NCBI RefSeq assembly: GCF_000772955.1
Contig: NZ_JPVO01000053.1
Location: 62,001-126,000 of the forward strand
Length of the DNA stretch: 64,000 nt
Source of the DNA: Ureibacillus sinduriensis BLB-1 = JCM 15800
GTDB taxonomy: Bacteria; Bacillota; Bacilli; Bacillales_A; Planococcaceae
Direction: 5' to 3'
Shown piece by piece: positions 17,215-25,681 of the stretch; within the stretch, counting starts at the first letter, position 1; every line of letters begins with the position of its first letter. The notes below the pieces were generated by a model, which saw only the letters and a program-made list of their open reading frames with translations, was not told where the DNA came from and made no database searches. The position numbers and the translations under genes are program-made.

Positions 17215-17319
17215 ATGTATTGCAACGCAGGCTATTCTAAAAATAACAGCGAGTTTGTTTTAATCGTTGTACTATTCATTCTTTTAATTATTGTTGGTGC
17301 TTACTACTTCAATAACTAA
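17215..17319 (+). CDS. YjcZ/SscA-type small sporulation peptide (34 residues)
   Basis: 34 residues: a short polar head, MYCNAGYSKNNSE, then FVLIVVLFILLIIVGAYYF, nearly the same membrane segment as the gene at 16770. AAAGGAGGAG lies a few bases before the ATG. Tiny-transmembrane (YjcZ) family. Terminators on both sides make it a monocistronic unit. Cys3 may be relevant to coat cross-linking, but that is a guess. Confidence 0.85.
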   Translation: MYCNAGYSKNNSEFVLIVVLFILLIIVGAYYFNN

Positions 17320-17340
17320 TAGGATTGCTCCAAATGTTGA

Positions 17341-17385
17341 AAAGTGGACTTTAAAGCGATTGAGCTTTAAGGCCCACTTTTTTTA
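17341..17385 (+). terminator. Rho-independent terminator
   Basis: AAAGTGG-ACTTTAAAGC and GCTTTAAGG-CCCACTTT pair with a small mismatch around a short loop, followed by T7. Confidence 0.8.
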
Positions 17386-17554
17386 TTGTCACTAAAACAA
17401 AAGTATTACTTCGAAACAGAGTTACGTAGAATAAATGAAATAAAAGAAGAGGACTTAAGGAAATATCGAATATCAATTACTTATTTATCCTTGAAATAGA
17501 ATTATTTTCAATTACAATAAAGGTGCAATCAATATTAGTTAAAGGGGCACTTAA

Positions 17555-19852
17555 ATGGGGAACGAAACGGAAAAGCGAATCGAAAAGCTGGAAGCAGAAG
17601 TTCGAGAGCTGCGTTTAGAATTGAATGAATTAAGGGGGAAGGATAATAGTATACACAATGCAGAAATTCTTGCGGGTGAAATGCCATCGCCAAAAATTAC
17701 CCGTGAAGAAGATGATCATTCGATCAAACTAATTAAGTCAGAAAATCAAACAGAGGAATTGCCAACAATAAAAAAGACTCGTGAAGAAGAGAGTCATTTG
17801 GTCAAATTAAACAAGGCTGAAACTCAATCGTTTCAAACAACTTCAGCAAAAGCGGGCTTTGAAGAAGAGAATCACTTGGTCAAATTGAATAGGGTGGCGT
17901 CCACAAAAAATGAACCGATGATAAGTAGGACGAACGACGAAGTGGAGCTGGACCAAACAAAAACACCTCAGAAACAACGGAGTTTCGAGGAAATCATACT
18001 ATGGTTACTACCAAAAGTCTTTATGCTAATTCTTGTTCTCGGTGTACTTTGGGGACTAAAGGTTATCAGCGATATTGGGTTATTCTCGAATGTATTAAAA
18101 ATTGTTTTGGCGTACTGTCTATCCGTTGGTTTAATTATTACAGCCACGTTAATGGATCAAAAAAGGCCGGAATCCTCACAGATTTTTACAATCGTGCTTT
18201 ACGGTGGGGCATTTATTATTGGAATACTAACAACAGCAGCAGGAGCTATCCTCTATGAAGTAATCGGTTTATATTTATCGTTACTTTTAGCTCTAGTTTA
18301 TATTGCTTATGGAATTGCCATTTGTTACGTTAAGAAAAATGAAGTTCTATCAATTTTCGTCATTTTCACTTCATTGTTATTGCCTTACTTATTAGAATAT
18401 ATGGATTTCAATGGAATGATTATTTTACTGTATATCCTTTTAGTATATGGGTCCATGCAAGTTATCTTTATCAAACACGTTCAGTCGATTGCCATGTACA
18501 TTTCATACTTCTTCTCGATCACGGCAGTTCAAATTGTTTGGGGTCTAAATGATGATAATGCACCACTGTATGTCTTAAGCTGCATCCTTTTGAATGTCAT
18601 ACTACTTCTCGTTTGGTGGCATTTTTATAAGCCGTTGAGTAAATTCAGGACGATTCACGAAGGCTTGCTATTTAGTTTAAGTGGACTGACGGTTCTCATG
18701 ATTAATGTAATAGCCGACGACTCCGCGCTGCCATTATTGCTTATGGCAGTCATTTATGGCAGTTTGGCGTTATTTGCATATCGACGCAGTGAATTAAGGG
18801 TCGTCGATATTGCTGGTACCCTCGCACTATTAATTGTTTTCAATATCATCATGGTAATCAATGCGATTGACCATCTGGAAATGATATTATTGCCATTGAG
18901 TGCATTCCTTGGTTTAATGGTTTCACTAAGGCTGGGTGCCAAGTTAATGAAAATTACTTATACTGTATTATTTAGTTTTTTTGTAATGATTCATCTATTA
19001 TTTGAAGAAATCGAGCCATTTTGGACTTTGGAACACTTAAATCATTTATTTATATTTATGTATTTAATCGCTTTATTCATCTATTTAAAGAAGCGATCCA
19101 AAGTAAAATTATCTGATGATGGAAAAGCCCAGCTGAATTTCACGTTGGATATTTTCCCAATTCTCTTGGCCACTTATTTCTTCTACTATGTATTTAAATT
19201 TGACATTACCTATCTATCAAATGATAATCATGCCTATTTAACTGCATTGGTACTTGCGTTTGTCATGCTGGTCTCATTGTTTGTTTCCGAAAAAATAATT
19301 GGCAGGGGACTTCGATACATCCTGATTTTCGCATTTTTACTTTCATTTATCACACTCATTCCGACTCATTTTGTGGAAGGGTTGGATATTTGGTTGAATC
19401 TAATCGTGCGAGTAATCTATACACTAATTCTCCTGGCAATAGTTGCGGATATTTATATGCAAGGATACTTATACCGAACTTGGATCTCGCAATTGAAAGT
19501 GGATGTGGAAGTTCTTTTAATAGTAGGGATACTGGGTTCAACACTGCTTGGCTACTCGATATTAAGTCAAACCTTATTTGATGGGTTAATCAGTTCGTTG
19601 CTTGTCGTTACGGGTAAAACTCTCCTTCTTTTCCTCACAGCGAGTCTCTCTCTTTGGATGAGTACGACGGGCAGCTATAGAAAAGTGAAAATTATGGGTT
19701 ATTGTATTCTGGCGGTAGCTATATTCAAACTTGTGTTCTCGGATCTCGCTTCTTTAAATCTAATCATCCGAGCTATATTATTCATGATTATTGGTGGGCT
19801 CGGACTATTCTTGTCAAACCGGCTTCTTTCGAGTAATAACGAAAAGAAATGA
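17555..19852 (+). CDS. Large polytopic membrane protein, DUF2339-like
   Basis: 765 residues. Residues 1-30 form a short coiled coil (EKRIEKLEAEVRELRLELNELRG). Residues 48-113 contain three imperfect copies of a unit like REE-x2-H-x2-KL-x-K. From about 148 to the end there are some 20 hydrophobic segments. This layout matches the DUF2339 family, whose function is unknown. The start ATG lies behind AAAGGGGCAC, a modest site. It is followed at 75 bases by the SDR gene on the same strand, without a terminator in between, so the two may be co-transcribed. Confidence 0.75.
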   Translation: MGNETEKRIEKLEAEVRELRLELNELRGKDNSIHNAEILAGEMPSPKITREEDDHSIKLIKSENQTEELPTIKKTREEESHLVKLNKAETQSFQTTSAKAGFEEENHLVKLNRVASTKNEPMISRTNDEVELDQTKTPQKQRSFEEIILWLLPKVFMLILVLGVLWGLKVISDIGLFSNVLKIVLAYCLSVGLIITATLMDQKRPESSQIFTIVLYGGAFIIGILTTAAGAILYEVIGLYLSLLLALVYIAYGIAICYVKKNEVLSIFVIFTSLLLPYLLEYMDFNGMIILLYILLVYGSMQVIFIKHVQSIAMYISYFFSITAVQIVWGLNDDNAPLYVLSCILLNVILLLVWWHFYKPLSKFRTIHEGLLFSLSGLTVLMINVIADDSALPLLLMAVIYGSLALFAYRRSELRVVDIAGTLALLIVFNIIMVINAIDHLEMILLPLSAFLGLMVSLRLGAKLMKITYTVLFSFFVMIHLLFEEIEPFWTLEHLNHLFIFMYLIALFIYLKKRSKVKLSDDGKAQLNFTLDIFPILLATYFFYYVFKFDITYLSNDNHAYLTALVLAFVMLVSLFVSEKIIGRGLRYILIFAFLLSFITLIPTHFVEGLDIWLNLIVRVIYTLILLAIVADIYMQGYLYRTWISQLKVDVEVLLIVGILGSTLLGYSILSQTLFDGLISSLLVVTGKTLLLFLTASLSLWMSTTGSYRKVKIMGYCILAVAIFKLVFSDLASLNLIIRAILFMIIGGLGLFLSNRLLSSNNEKK

Positions 19853-19926
19853 TAAGAAAATTCACACAATAAGATTCATTTCTTATATAATTTAGCTATT
19901 CATGATTATTAAAGGAGATATGGTAT

Positions 19927-20709
19927 ATGGAACTGGGACTAAAGAACAAAGTGGCAGTAATTACTGGGGCAAGTAAAGGAATCGGATTGTATACCGCTTT
20001 ACAGCTAGTTAAAGAGGGAGCAAAAGTTGCGATTGCTGCTAGACATAATGATACTTTGGAGGAAGCGAAAGCATTTATTCGTGAACAAACCGGAGAAGAG
20101 ATTCTGACAGTTTCAGCAGATGTGTCCATCGAGAAGGAATGTGAAAGACTAATTGAAGAAGTAGTTGCTCATTTTGGTAAGCTAAATATCGTCATTAACA
20201 ATGCCGGTACTTCGTCAGCCAATTCATTCGAAGATGTGGAAACGGATTTATGGCACTCTGACTTGAATTTGAAGTTATTCGGGGCCATCCATTGTTCGAA
20301 ATTTGCGCTTCCTTATTTAAAGGAACAGAATGGTGGATCGATTATTAACCTTACTGCAGTCTTGGCTAAAACGCCTCCTGCACAAAGTTTGCCAACCACG
20401 GTTAGCCGTTCTGCCGGCCTTGCACTGACAAAAGCGATGAGTAAAGATTTAGGTAAATATAATATACGAGTCAATTCGGTATGTATTGGTTTGATTCGAA
20501 GCCGACAAATCGAAAGCAGATGGCAGAATGAAATGCCGGAAGCTACTTGGGAAGAGTATTCCAGGGAAGTAGGGAAAATGATTCCTCTAGGCCGGATTGG
20601 CAATACAGAAGAAGCAGCAAATGTTATAGCCTTCTTAGCATCAGATGCCGCATCTTATGTATCGGGCACAGCCATCAATATAGATGGCGGGTCGGGTTCT
20701 GCTCTATAA
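19927..20709 (+). CDS. Short-chain dehydrogenase/reductase family protein, catalytic triad replaced
   Basis: 260 residues with the full SDR frame: cofactor motif TGASKGIG (13-20), NNAG (91-94), PLGRIGNTEEAANVIAFLASD and the closing SGTAINIDGG. The usual Ser-Tyr-x3-Lys triad is absent: the Tyr-Lys region reads T157-T-V-S-R161, and the Ser position is Ala144. It therefore probably binds NAD(P) but may not act as a normal dehydrogenase. I recall related Bacillus SDRs with a similar (S/T)-V-x-R segment, so this is a family trait rather than a decayed gene. AAAGGAG precedes the ATG. Confidence 0.82.
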   Translation: MELGLKNKVAVITGASKGIGLYTALQLVKEGAKVAIAARHNDTLEEAKAFIREQTGEEILTVSADVSIEKECERLIEEVVAHFGKLNIVINNAGTSSANSFEDVETDLWHSDLNLKLFGAIHCSKFALPYLKEQNGGSIINLTAVLAKTPPAQSLPTTVSRSAGLALTKAMSKDLGKYNIRVNSVCIGLIRSRQIESRWQNEMPEATWEEYSREVGKMIPLGRIGNTEEAANVIAFLASDAASYVSGTAINIDGGSGSAL

Positions 20710-20715
20710 GCCAAA

Positions 20716-20753
20716 ATAATAATCCTGTTTGTGAACAAGCAGGATTATTTATT
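20716..20753 (+). terminator. Rho-independent terminator
   Basis: AATAATCCTGTTT and AAGCAGGATTATT pair with one G-T contact, followed by TATTTATT. Confidence 0.75.
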
Positions 20754-20952
20754 TATGTTTAAATGGTTACATATTTATATACCTTAATTAGCTATATCTT
20801 GTTCAAATAGTGTTATGATAACTATAAAGGGAAATAAAAATGAAACTTTTTTACTTATTATTCGTATGGTTTTTATAAGCATTATATGGACATGAGGATT
20901 GTAATGTTATTTTGCCTTTTAAAAACTTATTTATATGGAACGGGGGATTTCA

Positions 20953-22101
20953 ATGTCAGAAATAAAAAACCCATTATTTGATGATTTAAATTCAAAAATG
21001 AATGCAGAAACCAATGCACTTTCCGAGTTACCACAGCAACAGCTTGTTAGCCAGGAAGAATTATCACAAATTAAGAAACGTCAACTTGCTCTAAGAGAAG
21101 AGCCTCAAGTACAAGCGCTCGCTGAAAAAATAGATGCAAAAAATCAAATAGCTGTACTAGAATTTGGCAAAGAAACTGCCACTGAAATCTCAAAGTTCTC
21201 GGATAAAATGCTGGCATCCATCAAAACAAGTAAGCTGGAGAAATCAAGTGAGCTTATTAATAACCTAAATAAAATTATGGATCGTTTTGACCCGCAGGAT
21301 TTCAAAGAAGAGAAAAAGGGCGGTTTCCTAAAACGTTTATTCAACAAGGGTAAAGAACAATTAGAAAAAATACTATCGAAGTACGATACAATGAACAAAG
21401 AGATTGATGTGATTTATAATGAAATTCAAAAATATGAGCTTGAAATGAAACGCAATACGATCGAATTAGAACAAATGTATGATCAAAACTTAAGCTATTT
21501 TCAAAGTTTGAGTGAGCACGTTGCAGCAATAGAGGTGAAATTGCAACAACTTCATCCACAAATCCCCGTTTTGGAACAAAGAGCGGGTGAAGGCGATCAA
21601 GAGGCCATGATGGAGTTGGAAACACTTAAAAGAAATATGGAATTGTTGGAGCAACGAAGATATGATCTTGAAATGGCACAACAAGTTTCCTTCCAAGCGG
21701 CACCTCAAATTCGAATGATTCAGCAGGGGAATAATCACTTAATCGGCAAGATCAACTCTGCATTTGTGACAACTATTCCAATATTCAAGCAAGGGTTAAT
21801 CCATGCGGTAACGATACAACGCCAGAAACTAGTGGCTGATTCCATGAATGAGCTTGATAAACGCACAAATGAAATGTTAATTCGAAATGCTGAAAATATT
21901 CGACAAAATAGCATCGATATCGCTCGATCAGCTGGCAATCCAAGCATTAAAATTGAAACGATCGAAACTACTTGGCAGACAATCATGTCAGGGATCGAAG
22001 AAACAAAACAAATTCAAGCTGAAACAGTTCGTAACCGTGAAGAAGGAAGAAAACGTATTGAACAGTTGCAGCTGGAGTATGAAAAATTAAAACGTATGTA
22101 A
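20953..22101 (+). CDS. Toxic anion resistance protein TelA/KlaA family (YaaN-like)
   Basis: 382 residues, usual for TelA. Supporting parts are NPLFDDLNSKMNAE, the RFDPQDF... GGFLKRLFNKG segment, and the C-terminal helical region QTIMSGIEETKQIQ. It is nearly all alpha-helical. The family was named from tellurite resistance on plasmids; in Bacillus such proteins occur in stress operons and their mechanism is unknown. The start is ATG 20953 behind GGGGG; an in-frame ATG at 20935 lacks a site. Here it stands alone, without TerD-type or YaaO-type partners, so a tellurite role cannot be assumed. Confidence 0.85.
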   Translation: MSEIKNPLFDDLNSKMNAETNALSELPQQQLVSQEELSQIKKRQLALREEPQVQALAEKIDAKNQIAVLEFGKETATEISKFSDKMLASIKTSKLEKSSELINNLNKIMDRFDPQDFKEEKKGGFLKRLFNKGKEQLEKILSKYDTMNKEIDVIYNEIQKYELEMKRNTIELEQMYDQNLSYFQSLSEHVAAIEVKLQQLHPQIPVLEQRAGEGDQEAMMELETLKRNMELLEQRRYDLEMAQQVSFQAAPQIRMIQQGNNHLIGKINSAFVTTIPIFKQGLIHAVTIQRQKLVADSMNELDKRTNEMLIRNAENIRQNSIDIARSAGNPSIKIETIETTWQTIMSGIEETKQIQAETVRNREEGRKRIEQLQLEYEKLKRM

Positions 22102-22103
22102 GC

Positions 22104-22146
22104 AAAATAGATTACCTTTCACTAAAAAGTGAAGGTAATCTATTTT
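22104..22146. terminator. Bidirectional terminator between telA and cotD
   Basis: AAAATAGATTACCTTTCACT and its complement form a near-perfect stem, A-rich before and T-rich after, serving telA on the plus strand and possibly cotD on the minus strand. Confidence 0.85.
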
Positions 22147-22186
22147 CTTTTGGAAAAAATAGTTTAGTTTTGCTAAAGATTATCGA

Positions 22187-22576
22187 TTAAAAAAATCCTC
22201 TTCTTCTACGAACTGGAGCACCCATAAAACCAGTATTACCTGCAAAGCCAGTATTACCAGCAAAGCCAGTGTTGCCAGTGAATCCAGCATTACCCCTAGT
22301 TCCAGCATTATATGGTGGGAAGAACTCTTGTGTCTCATTATAGTCATTCACAACAGATTGTGTACGTGGGAAGAAATGCTGATTATGAGTATTGTATCTA
22401 TTGACCGTTGTCGTGTGAACTGGGTGATAATGCGGTACAACTGTGTTGAAAACGTTCGTTCTTACAACTTGTTGAGTTGGTGATACACGTGCTGGTGCAA
22501 CTTGTGTTGGAAATACATTTGGCGGACAGCAGATGGGGTTATTGCAACGCCCACCGCAGTGATGGCGACGATTCAT
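22187..22576 (-). CDS. cotD: Inner spore coat protein CotD family
   Basis: 129 residues. The core VVPHYHPVHTTTVNRYNTHN and HFFPRT resembles B. subtilis CotD (IVPHIHPQHTTNVNHQH, HYFPHT), a His/Cys-rich inner coat protein. The N-terminus MNRRHHCGGRCNNPICCPP is Cys-rich. The C-terminus carries four GNxGFx repeats and ends RRRRGFF, an extension not seen in the short B. subtilis form. GAGGAGGG precedes the ATG. A sigma-K -10 candidate lies 27 bases upstream, as expected for a mother-cell coat gene. Confidence 0.85.
   Translation of the reverse strand: MNRRHHCGGRCNNPICCPPNVFPTQVAPARVSPTQQVVRTNVFNTVVPHYHPVHTTTVNRYNTHNQHFFPRTQSVVNDYNETQEFFPPYNAGTRGNAGFTGNTGFAGNTGFAGNTGFMGAPVRRRRGFF
22229..22300. repeat. 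18-base tandem repeats inside cotD
   Basis: Four tandem 18-base units, reading for example GCCAGTATTACCAGCAAA on the plus strand, encode the GNxGFx hexapeptide repeats on the minus strand. Confidence 0.8.
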
Positions 22577-22602
22577 AAACTTTACCCTCCTCTTTTTCGG
22601 AA

Positions 22603-22611
22603 TATCTTATG
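22603..22611 (-). promoter_or_regulatory. Candidate sigma-K -10 for cotD
   Basis: On the minus strand CATAAGATA fits CATA-N3-TA, 27 bases before the cotD start. No clear -35 AC is seen at the expected distance. The remaining bases up to 22880 are AT-rich leader of the cupin gene with no other recognised element. Confidence 0.4.
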
Positions 22612-22880
22612 CATTACTAATCTATTCAAAAACAAGAATTGGAACTAGATAAATACCTATTATCGAGTAAGAAGTTTATAAGTAGAGTGATTATTTACGG
22701 TACTTAATGTCTTTGTTTTGAAAATATACGAGAACTTTAATTGATAAATTACATAATATAGATGGAGGAAGTCGGGCTAATGTCATGTATCGGAATTGTA
22801 AAGAGGTGCCTTACTCTAAAGTGTCTGTTTGCTTTTCGAGGGGCATGATATCTCAAAAACAAAAGAAGGAGTAAAAACAG

Positions 22881-23507
22881 ATGAGTTCATCAATTGACTT
22901 TTCTTCACCATCCATTCAATTTTACTTTGATCTTAACAAAAGTCAGCTTTTTAAGAAGGATTCACAAAATTTTATCAATGTTCTCGGCGTGAGTGAATTA
23001 AACTCATTAAAGGGTACCTCAATGCTTGATACATTTTTGAGTAAAGGTAATATTGTCGAGCCTCATTACCATCAAAATGCGGCAGAACTCGTTTACTGTA
23101 TTTCTGGATGTGCTATTGTTTCAATCTACAACCCGTTCATGAAACAATTAATGCAGTTTACAATAACTCCTGGTCAAGTAACGAACGTACCGCAGGGCTG
23201 GTGGCATTATATTGAAGCACAAACAGATCATACTCACTTTTTGGCCATATTTGATTCGAACACTCCCGAAGTGATATTGGGCTCTGATATCTTGAAGTTT
23301 ACTCCACCAAACATTATGGCGAAAACATATTGCCTTGATGAACAGCTTTGGAAGCAAGCTGTTGGGCCGGTAAAGCCAGGCACATTTATTGGTCCACATA
23401 AAGATTGTCGTCCAAATTATCACTATCAACAACCTTACCCCCTATACGCTCCACATTACTCCAATCCTGTAAACCATCAACAAAAGAATCACCCATTCTA
23501 TTCTTAA
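22881..23507 (+). CDS. Cupin-domain protein with Pro/Tyr/His-rich tail
   Basis: 208 residues. A single cupin barrel spans about 45-140, with metal-site residues in EPHYHQNAAELVY (two His and a Glu) and a second motif PGQVTNVPQGWWHYIEA. It resembles one half of oxalate-decarboxylase-type bicupins. The C-terminal 40 residues are rich in His, Tyr, Pro, Gln and Asn, like coat proteins, and the gene is divergent from cotD, so a spore role is possible. Enzymatic activity cannot be judged. AAGAAGGAG precedes the ATG. Confidence 0.78.
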   Translation: MSSSIDFSSPSIQFYFDLNKSQLFKKDSQNFINVLGVSELNSLKGTSMLDTFLSKGNIVEPHYHQNAAELVYCISGCAIVSIYNPFMKQLMQFTITPGQVTNVPQGWWHYIEAQTDHTHFLAIFDSNTPEVILGSDILKFTPPNIMAKTYCLDEQLWKQAVGPVKPGTFIGPHKDCRPNYHYQQPYPLYAPHYSNPVNHQQKNHPFYS

Positions 23508-23521
23508 ACCAAAAGGCATGG

Positions 23522-23546
23522 GACATGGGGGACCATGTCTTTTTTG
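23522..23546 (+). terminator. Rho-independent terminator
   Basis: GACATGG (23522-23528) and CCATGTC (23533-23539) form a tight stem with a four-base loop, followed by T6. Confidence 0.8.
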
Positions 23547-23697
23547 ATTTGAACAAAAGGACTTATAAAAATAGGCCCCGGTATAGATGTCGTACTTAGC
23601 ATGTATCTTATATTTGATAATTCCTATCTATTTACTTATAATTAAAATCAATAGCTGGGCTTTAACTGTAAATAACTGTATAAGGAGTGTGGTTTGG

Positions 23698-24624
23698 ATG
23701 GCATATCTATCGGAAAGCAGTAGGAGATATTTAAAGCAAGTGAATCGGCAGCAAGCAATACATACAATGACTCCAAATGAAGTGCGAAGTTTACGAGCCA
23801 ATGACCGGAAAATTCAATTATCAACACGAACTTCTTTAAAGGAGAAGGTGGACAAACTCATTCCTATGCGTGATGGCGAACAAATACCTATTCGAATCTA
23901 TACGCCGAATGGCAATGGACCGTTTCCACTGATCATTTATTATCATGGGGGAGGATGGGTTTTAAACGATATTGATACGTGTGATGCAACCTGTCAGCTT
24001 CTCGCTGAGAGAACGAAGTCAATCGTCATTTCAGTCGGTTACCGATTGGCCCCGGAATACCAATTTCCTATACCGGTGCATGATGCCTATGACGCATTTC
24101 TCTGGGCTGTCGATTGTTCGAAAGAGTTGAACGGGCTTCAAAGTGAGGTAACAGTAATGGGTGATAGTGCCGGCGGGAACTTAGCAACGGTTGTCGCAAT
24201 ATTAAATAATGAGCTTCAAGGTCCGGCCATAACTTCTCAGGTATTACTTTACCCGGTAACCGATTTAAATTTTTCTACAGATTCGTATCGTCAATTTTCA
24301 GAAGGCTATGGATTACAGAAAAAAGATATGGAATGGTTTGCTCATTTCTATTTACAAGAAAAGGAGCTACGGGAACATCCATATGTGGCCCCATTAAAAG
24401 CAAGCAATTTAAATCACTTACCCAAAGCTTGTATTGTCGTTGCAGAAAATGATGTACTAAGAGATGAAGGTACAGCATATGCACAAAAACTTGTAAAGCA
24501 TGGCAATCATGTTGAATTTCACACTGCAAATGGTTTAGTGCACAGTTTTTTCACTAAAAATGATTTTTTTAATAAAGAAATTGAGGAGACTCTAAATATC
24601 ATCCATGCATTTTTGGAAAACTAA
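23698..24624 (+). CDS. Alpha/beta-hydrolase, hormone-sensitive-lipase (HSL) family esterase
   Basis: 308 residues. The HSL pattern is complete: oxyanion HGGGW, nucleophile GDSAGG, acid in AENDVLRDEG and histidine in GLVHSF. Such enzymes hydrolyse short-chain esters in the cytoplasm; the natural substrate is unknown. I start it at ATG 23698 behind AAGGAG. The frame extends upstream to 23587 with a hydrophobic stretch but has no ribosome site there. It is a single gene with a terminator on each side. Confidence 0.87.
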   Translation: MAYLSESSRRYLKQVNRQQAIHTMTPNEVRSLRANDRKIQLSTRTSLKEKVDKLIPMRDGEQIPIRIYTPNGNGPFPLIIYYHGGGWVLNDIDTCDATCQLLAERTKSIVISVGYRLAPEYQFPIPVHDAYDAFLWAVDCSKELNGLQSEVTVMGDSAGGNLATVVAILNNELQGPAITSQVLLYPVTDLNFSTDSYRQFSEGYGLQKKDMEWFAHFYLQEKELREHPYVAPLKASNLNHLPKACIVVAENDVLRDEGTAYAQKLVKHGNHVEFHTANGLVHSFFTKNDFFNKEIEETLNIIHAFLEN

Positions 24625-24636
24625 TATTTTAACAAG

Positions 24637-24668
24637 AGAGAAGCGAACATATTATGCTTCTCTTTTTC
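24637..24668 (+). terminator. Rho-independent terminator
   Basis: AGAGAAGC (24637-24644) and GCTTCTCT (24656-24663) form a perfect eight-base stem followed by TTTTC. Confidence 0.8.
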
Positions 24669-24722
24669 TTATGGTAATAAAGTGATGCCATTCTAACAAG
24701 AGTTATGAATTGCAAATTTTAT

Positions 24723-24773
24723 TTGACAACTATATCGTTGGCTGATATATTCAATGTATCAACAGTCGATATA
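24723..24773 (+). promoter_or_regulatory. Promoter with overlapping PadR-type operator
   Basis: The promoter is TTGACA (24723-24728), 17 bases, TATATT (24746-24751). A nested dyad centred at 24752 covers it: outer arms TATATCG (24731-24737) and CGATATA (24767-24773), inner arms TGATA (24743-24747) and TATCA (24757-24761). The dyad covers the spacer and -10, so binding would block polymerase. The likely ligand protein is the PadR regulator encoded directly downstream, giving autoregulation of the whole operon. Confidence 0.75.
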
Positions 24774-24804
24774 CCGTTCGACAATATAGAAAGGACAGAA
24801 TGAT

Positions 24805-25122
24805 ATGACTCAGGAACATCCTCCTTTAACTGAAGGAGTCTACTATATCCTGCTTTCTCTATTTGAACCTCGACATGGTTACGGTATTATCCAACTTACC
24901 GAAGAAATGACTGCGGGCCGCGTCAAATTAGGGGCAGGAACAATTTATGGAGCGATTAAAACATTACTGGATAAGGGGTGGATTCAGACTTTTGAAGATG
25001 ATGGACGGAAAAAAGAATACATTATTACCGATGAAGGAAAAAAAGTGATTTATTCAGAAATTTCAAGATTAAGGGAACTTTTTGACAACGGTGTCCGTAT
25101 AACAGGAGGCGGCAAAATTTGA
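24805..25122 (+). CDS. PadR-family transcriptional regulator
   Basis: 105 residues with the PadR winged-helix pattern: GVYYILLSLFEPRHGYGIIQ, VKLGAGTIYGAIKTLLDKGWI, then GRKKEYIITDEGK. PadR repressors often control drug-efflux operons and release DNA when they bind a toxic compound. This is the first gene of a four-gene operon (PadR, DUF2812, ABC ATPase, ABC permease) behind a promoter with a nested dyad. Its stop overlaps the next start by four bases. The likely role is ligand-sensing repressor of its own operon; the ligand is unknown. Confidence 0.92.
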   Translation: MTQEHPPLTEGVYYILLSLFEPRHGYGIIQLTEEMTAGRVKLGAGTIYGAIKTLLDKGWIQTFEDDGRKKEYIITDEGKKVIYSEISRLRELFDNGVRITGGGKI

Positions 25123-25667
25123 GTGGAAGAAAAATAAAAATTCGGCTCTTTTTCGATTATGAAAAGGAGGAAGAATGGGTAAACCGAATGGCCAAAAAAG
25201 GCTGGAATTTATCCTCCTTTTGGTTAGTATACTATTGTTTTGAGAAAGGTGAACCGGGAGAGTTTACATACCGCAACGAAATGATAGGAGGGCTGGGTTC
25301 AAAGAAAGAAAGCAAAGAATATATAGATTTTTTGCAGACGTCCGGTATTGAACTTGTAAAGGTTGTATTTAACTGGGCATATTTTAGAAAAAAAGCCGCT
25401 GATGGCCCCTTTGAATTATATAGCGATACTACTTCGAAGCTAGCTTACCTGAACAGGATATTCTACCTTTTCTTAACAGTGCTTCTTATTAATTTGTTCA
25501 TTGGAATCATTAATTCAACTTTGTTGATTCCGATAAATGGGGAGAGTTTTAATCATTTCGTAGGGGGAGTTAACATCGGATGCGCAATCACACTACTATT
25601 CCCTATGTTAAAAATTATGAAAAAAAGAAAAAATTTAAAGCAACAGTTAGAAATTTTTAATGATTAG
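25119..25667 (+). CDS. DUF2812 membrane protein
   Basis: 182 residues. The N-terminal half is soluble (RLFFDYEKEEEWVNRMAKKGWNLSSF), a pattern typical of DUF2812; two hydrophobic segments follow at about 112-132 and 143-163. DUF2812 proteins very often lie beside PadR genes, and their role is unknown. The start is TTG 25119, nine bases after AGGAGG, overlapping the PadR stop. It may take part in sensing or regulation of the adjoining ABC exporter. Confidence 0.82.
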   Translation: MSGRKIKIRLFFDYEKEEEWVNRMAKKGWNLSSFWLVYYCFEKGEPGEFTYRNEMIGGLGSKKESKEYIDFLQTSGIELVKVVFNWAYFRKKAADGPFELYSDTTSKLAYLNRIFYLFLTVLLINLFIGIINSTLLIPINGESFNHFVGGVNIGCAITLLFPMLKIMKKRKNLKQQLEIFND

Positions 25668-25681
25668 AAAGGAGTTCTAAA

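Noticed and set aside
23587-23697. N-terminal membrane extension of the esterase
   Set aside because: No ribosome site; the AAGGAG-preceded ATG at 23698 matches the HSL family start.
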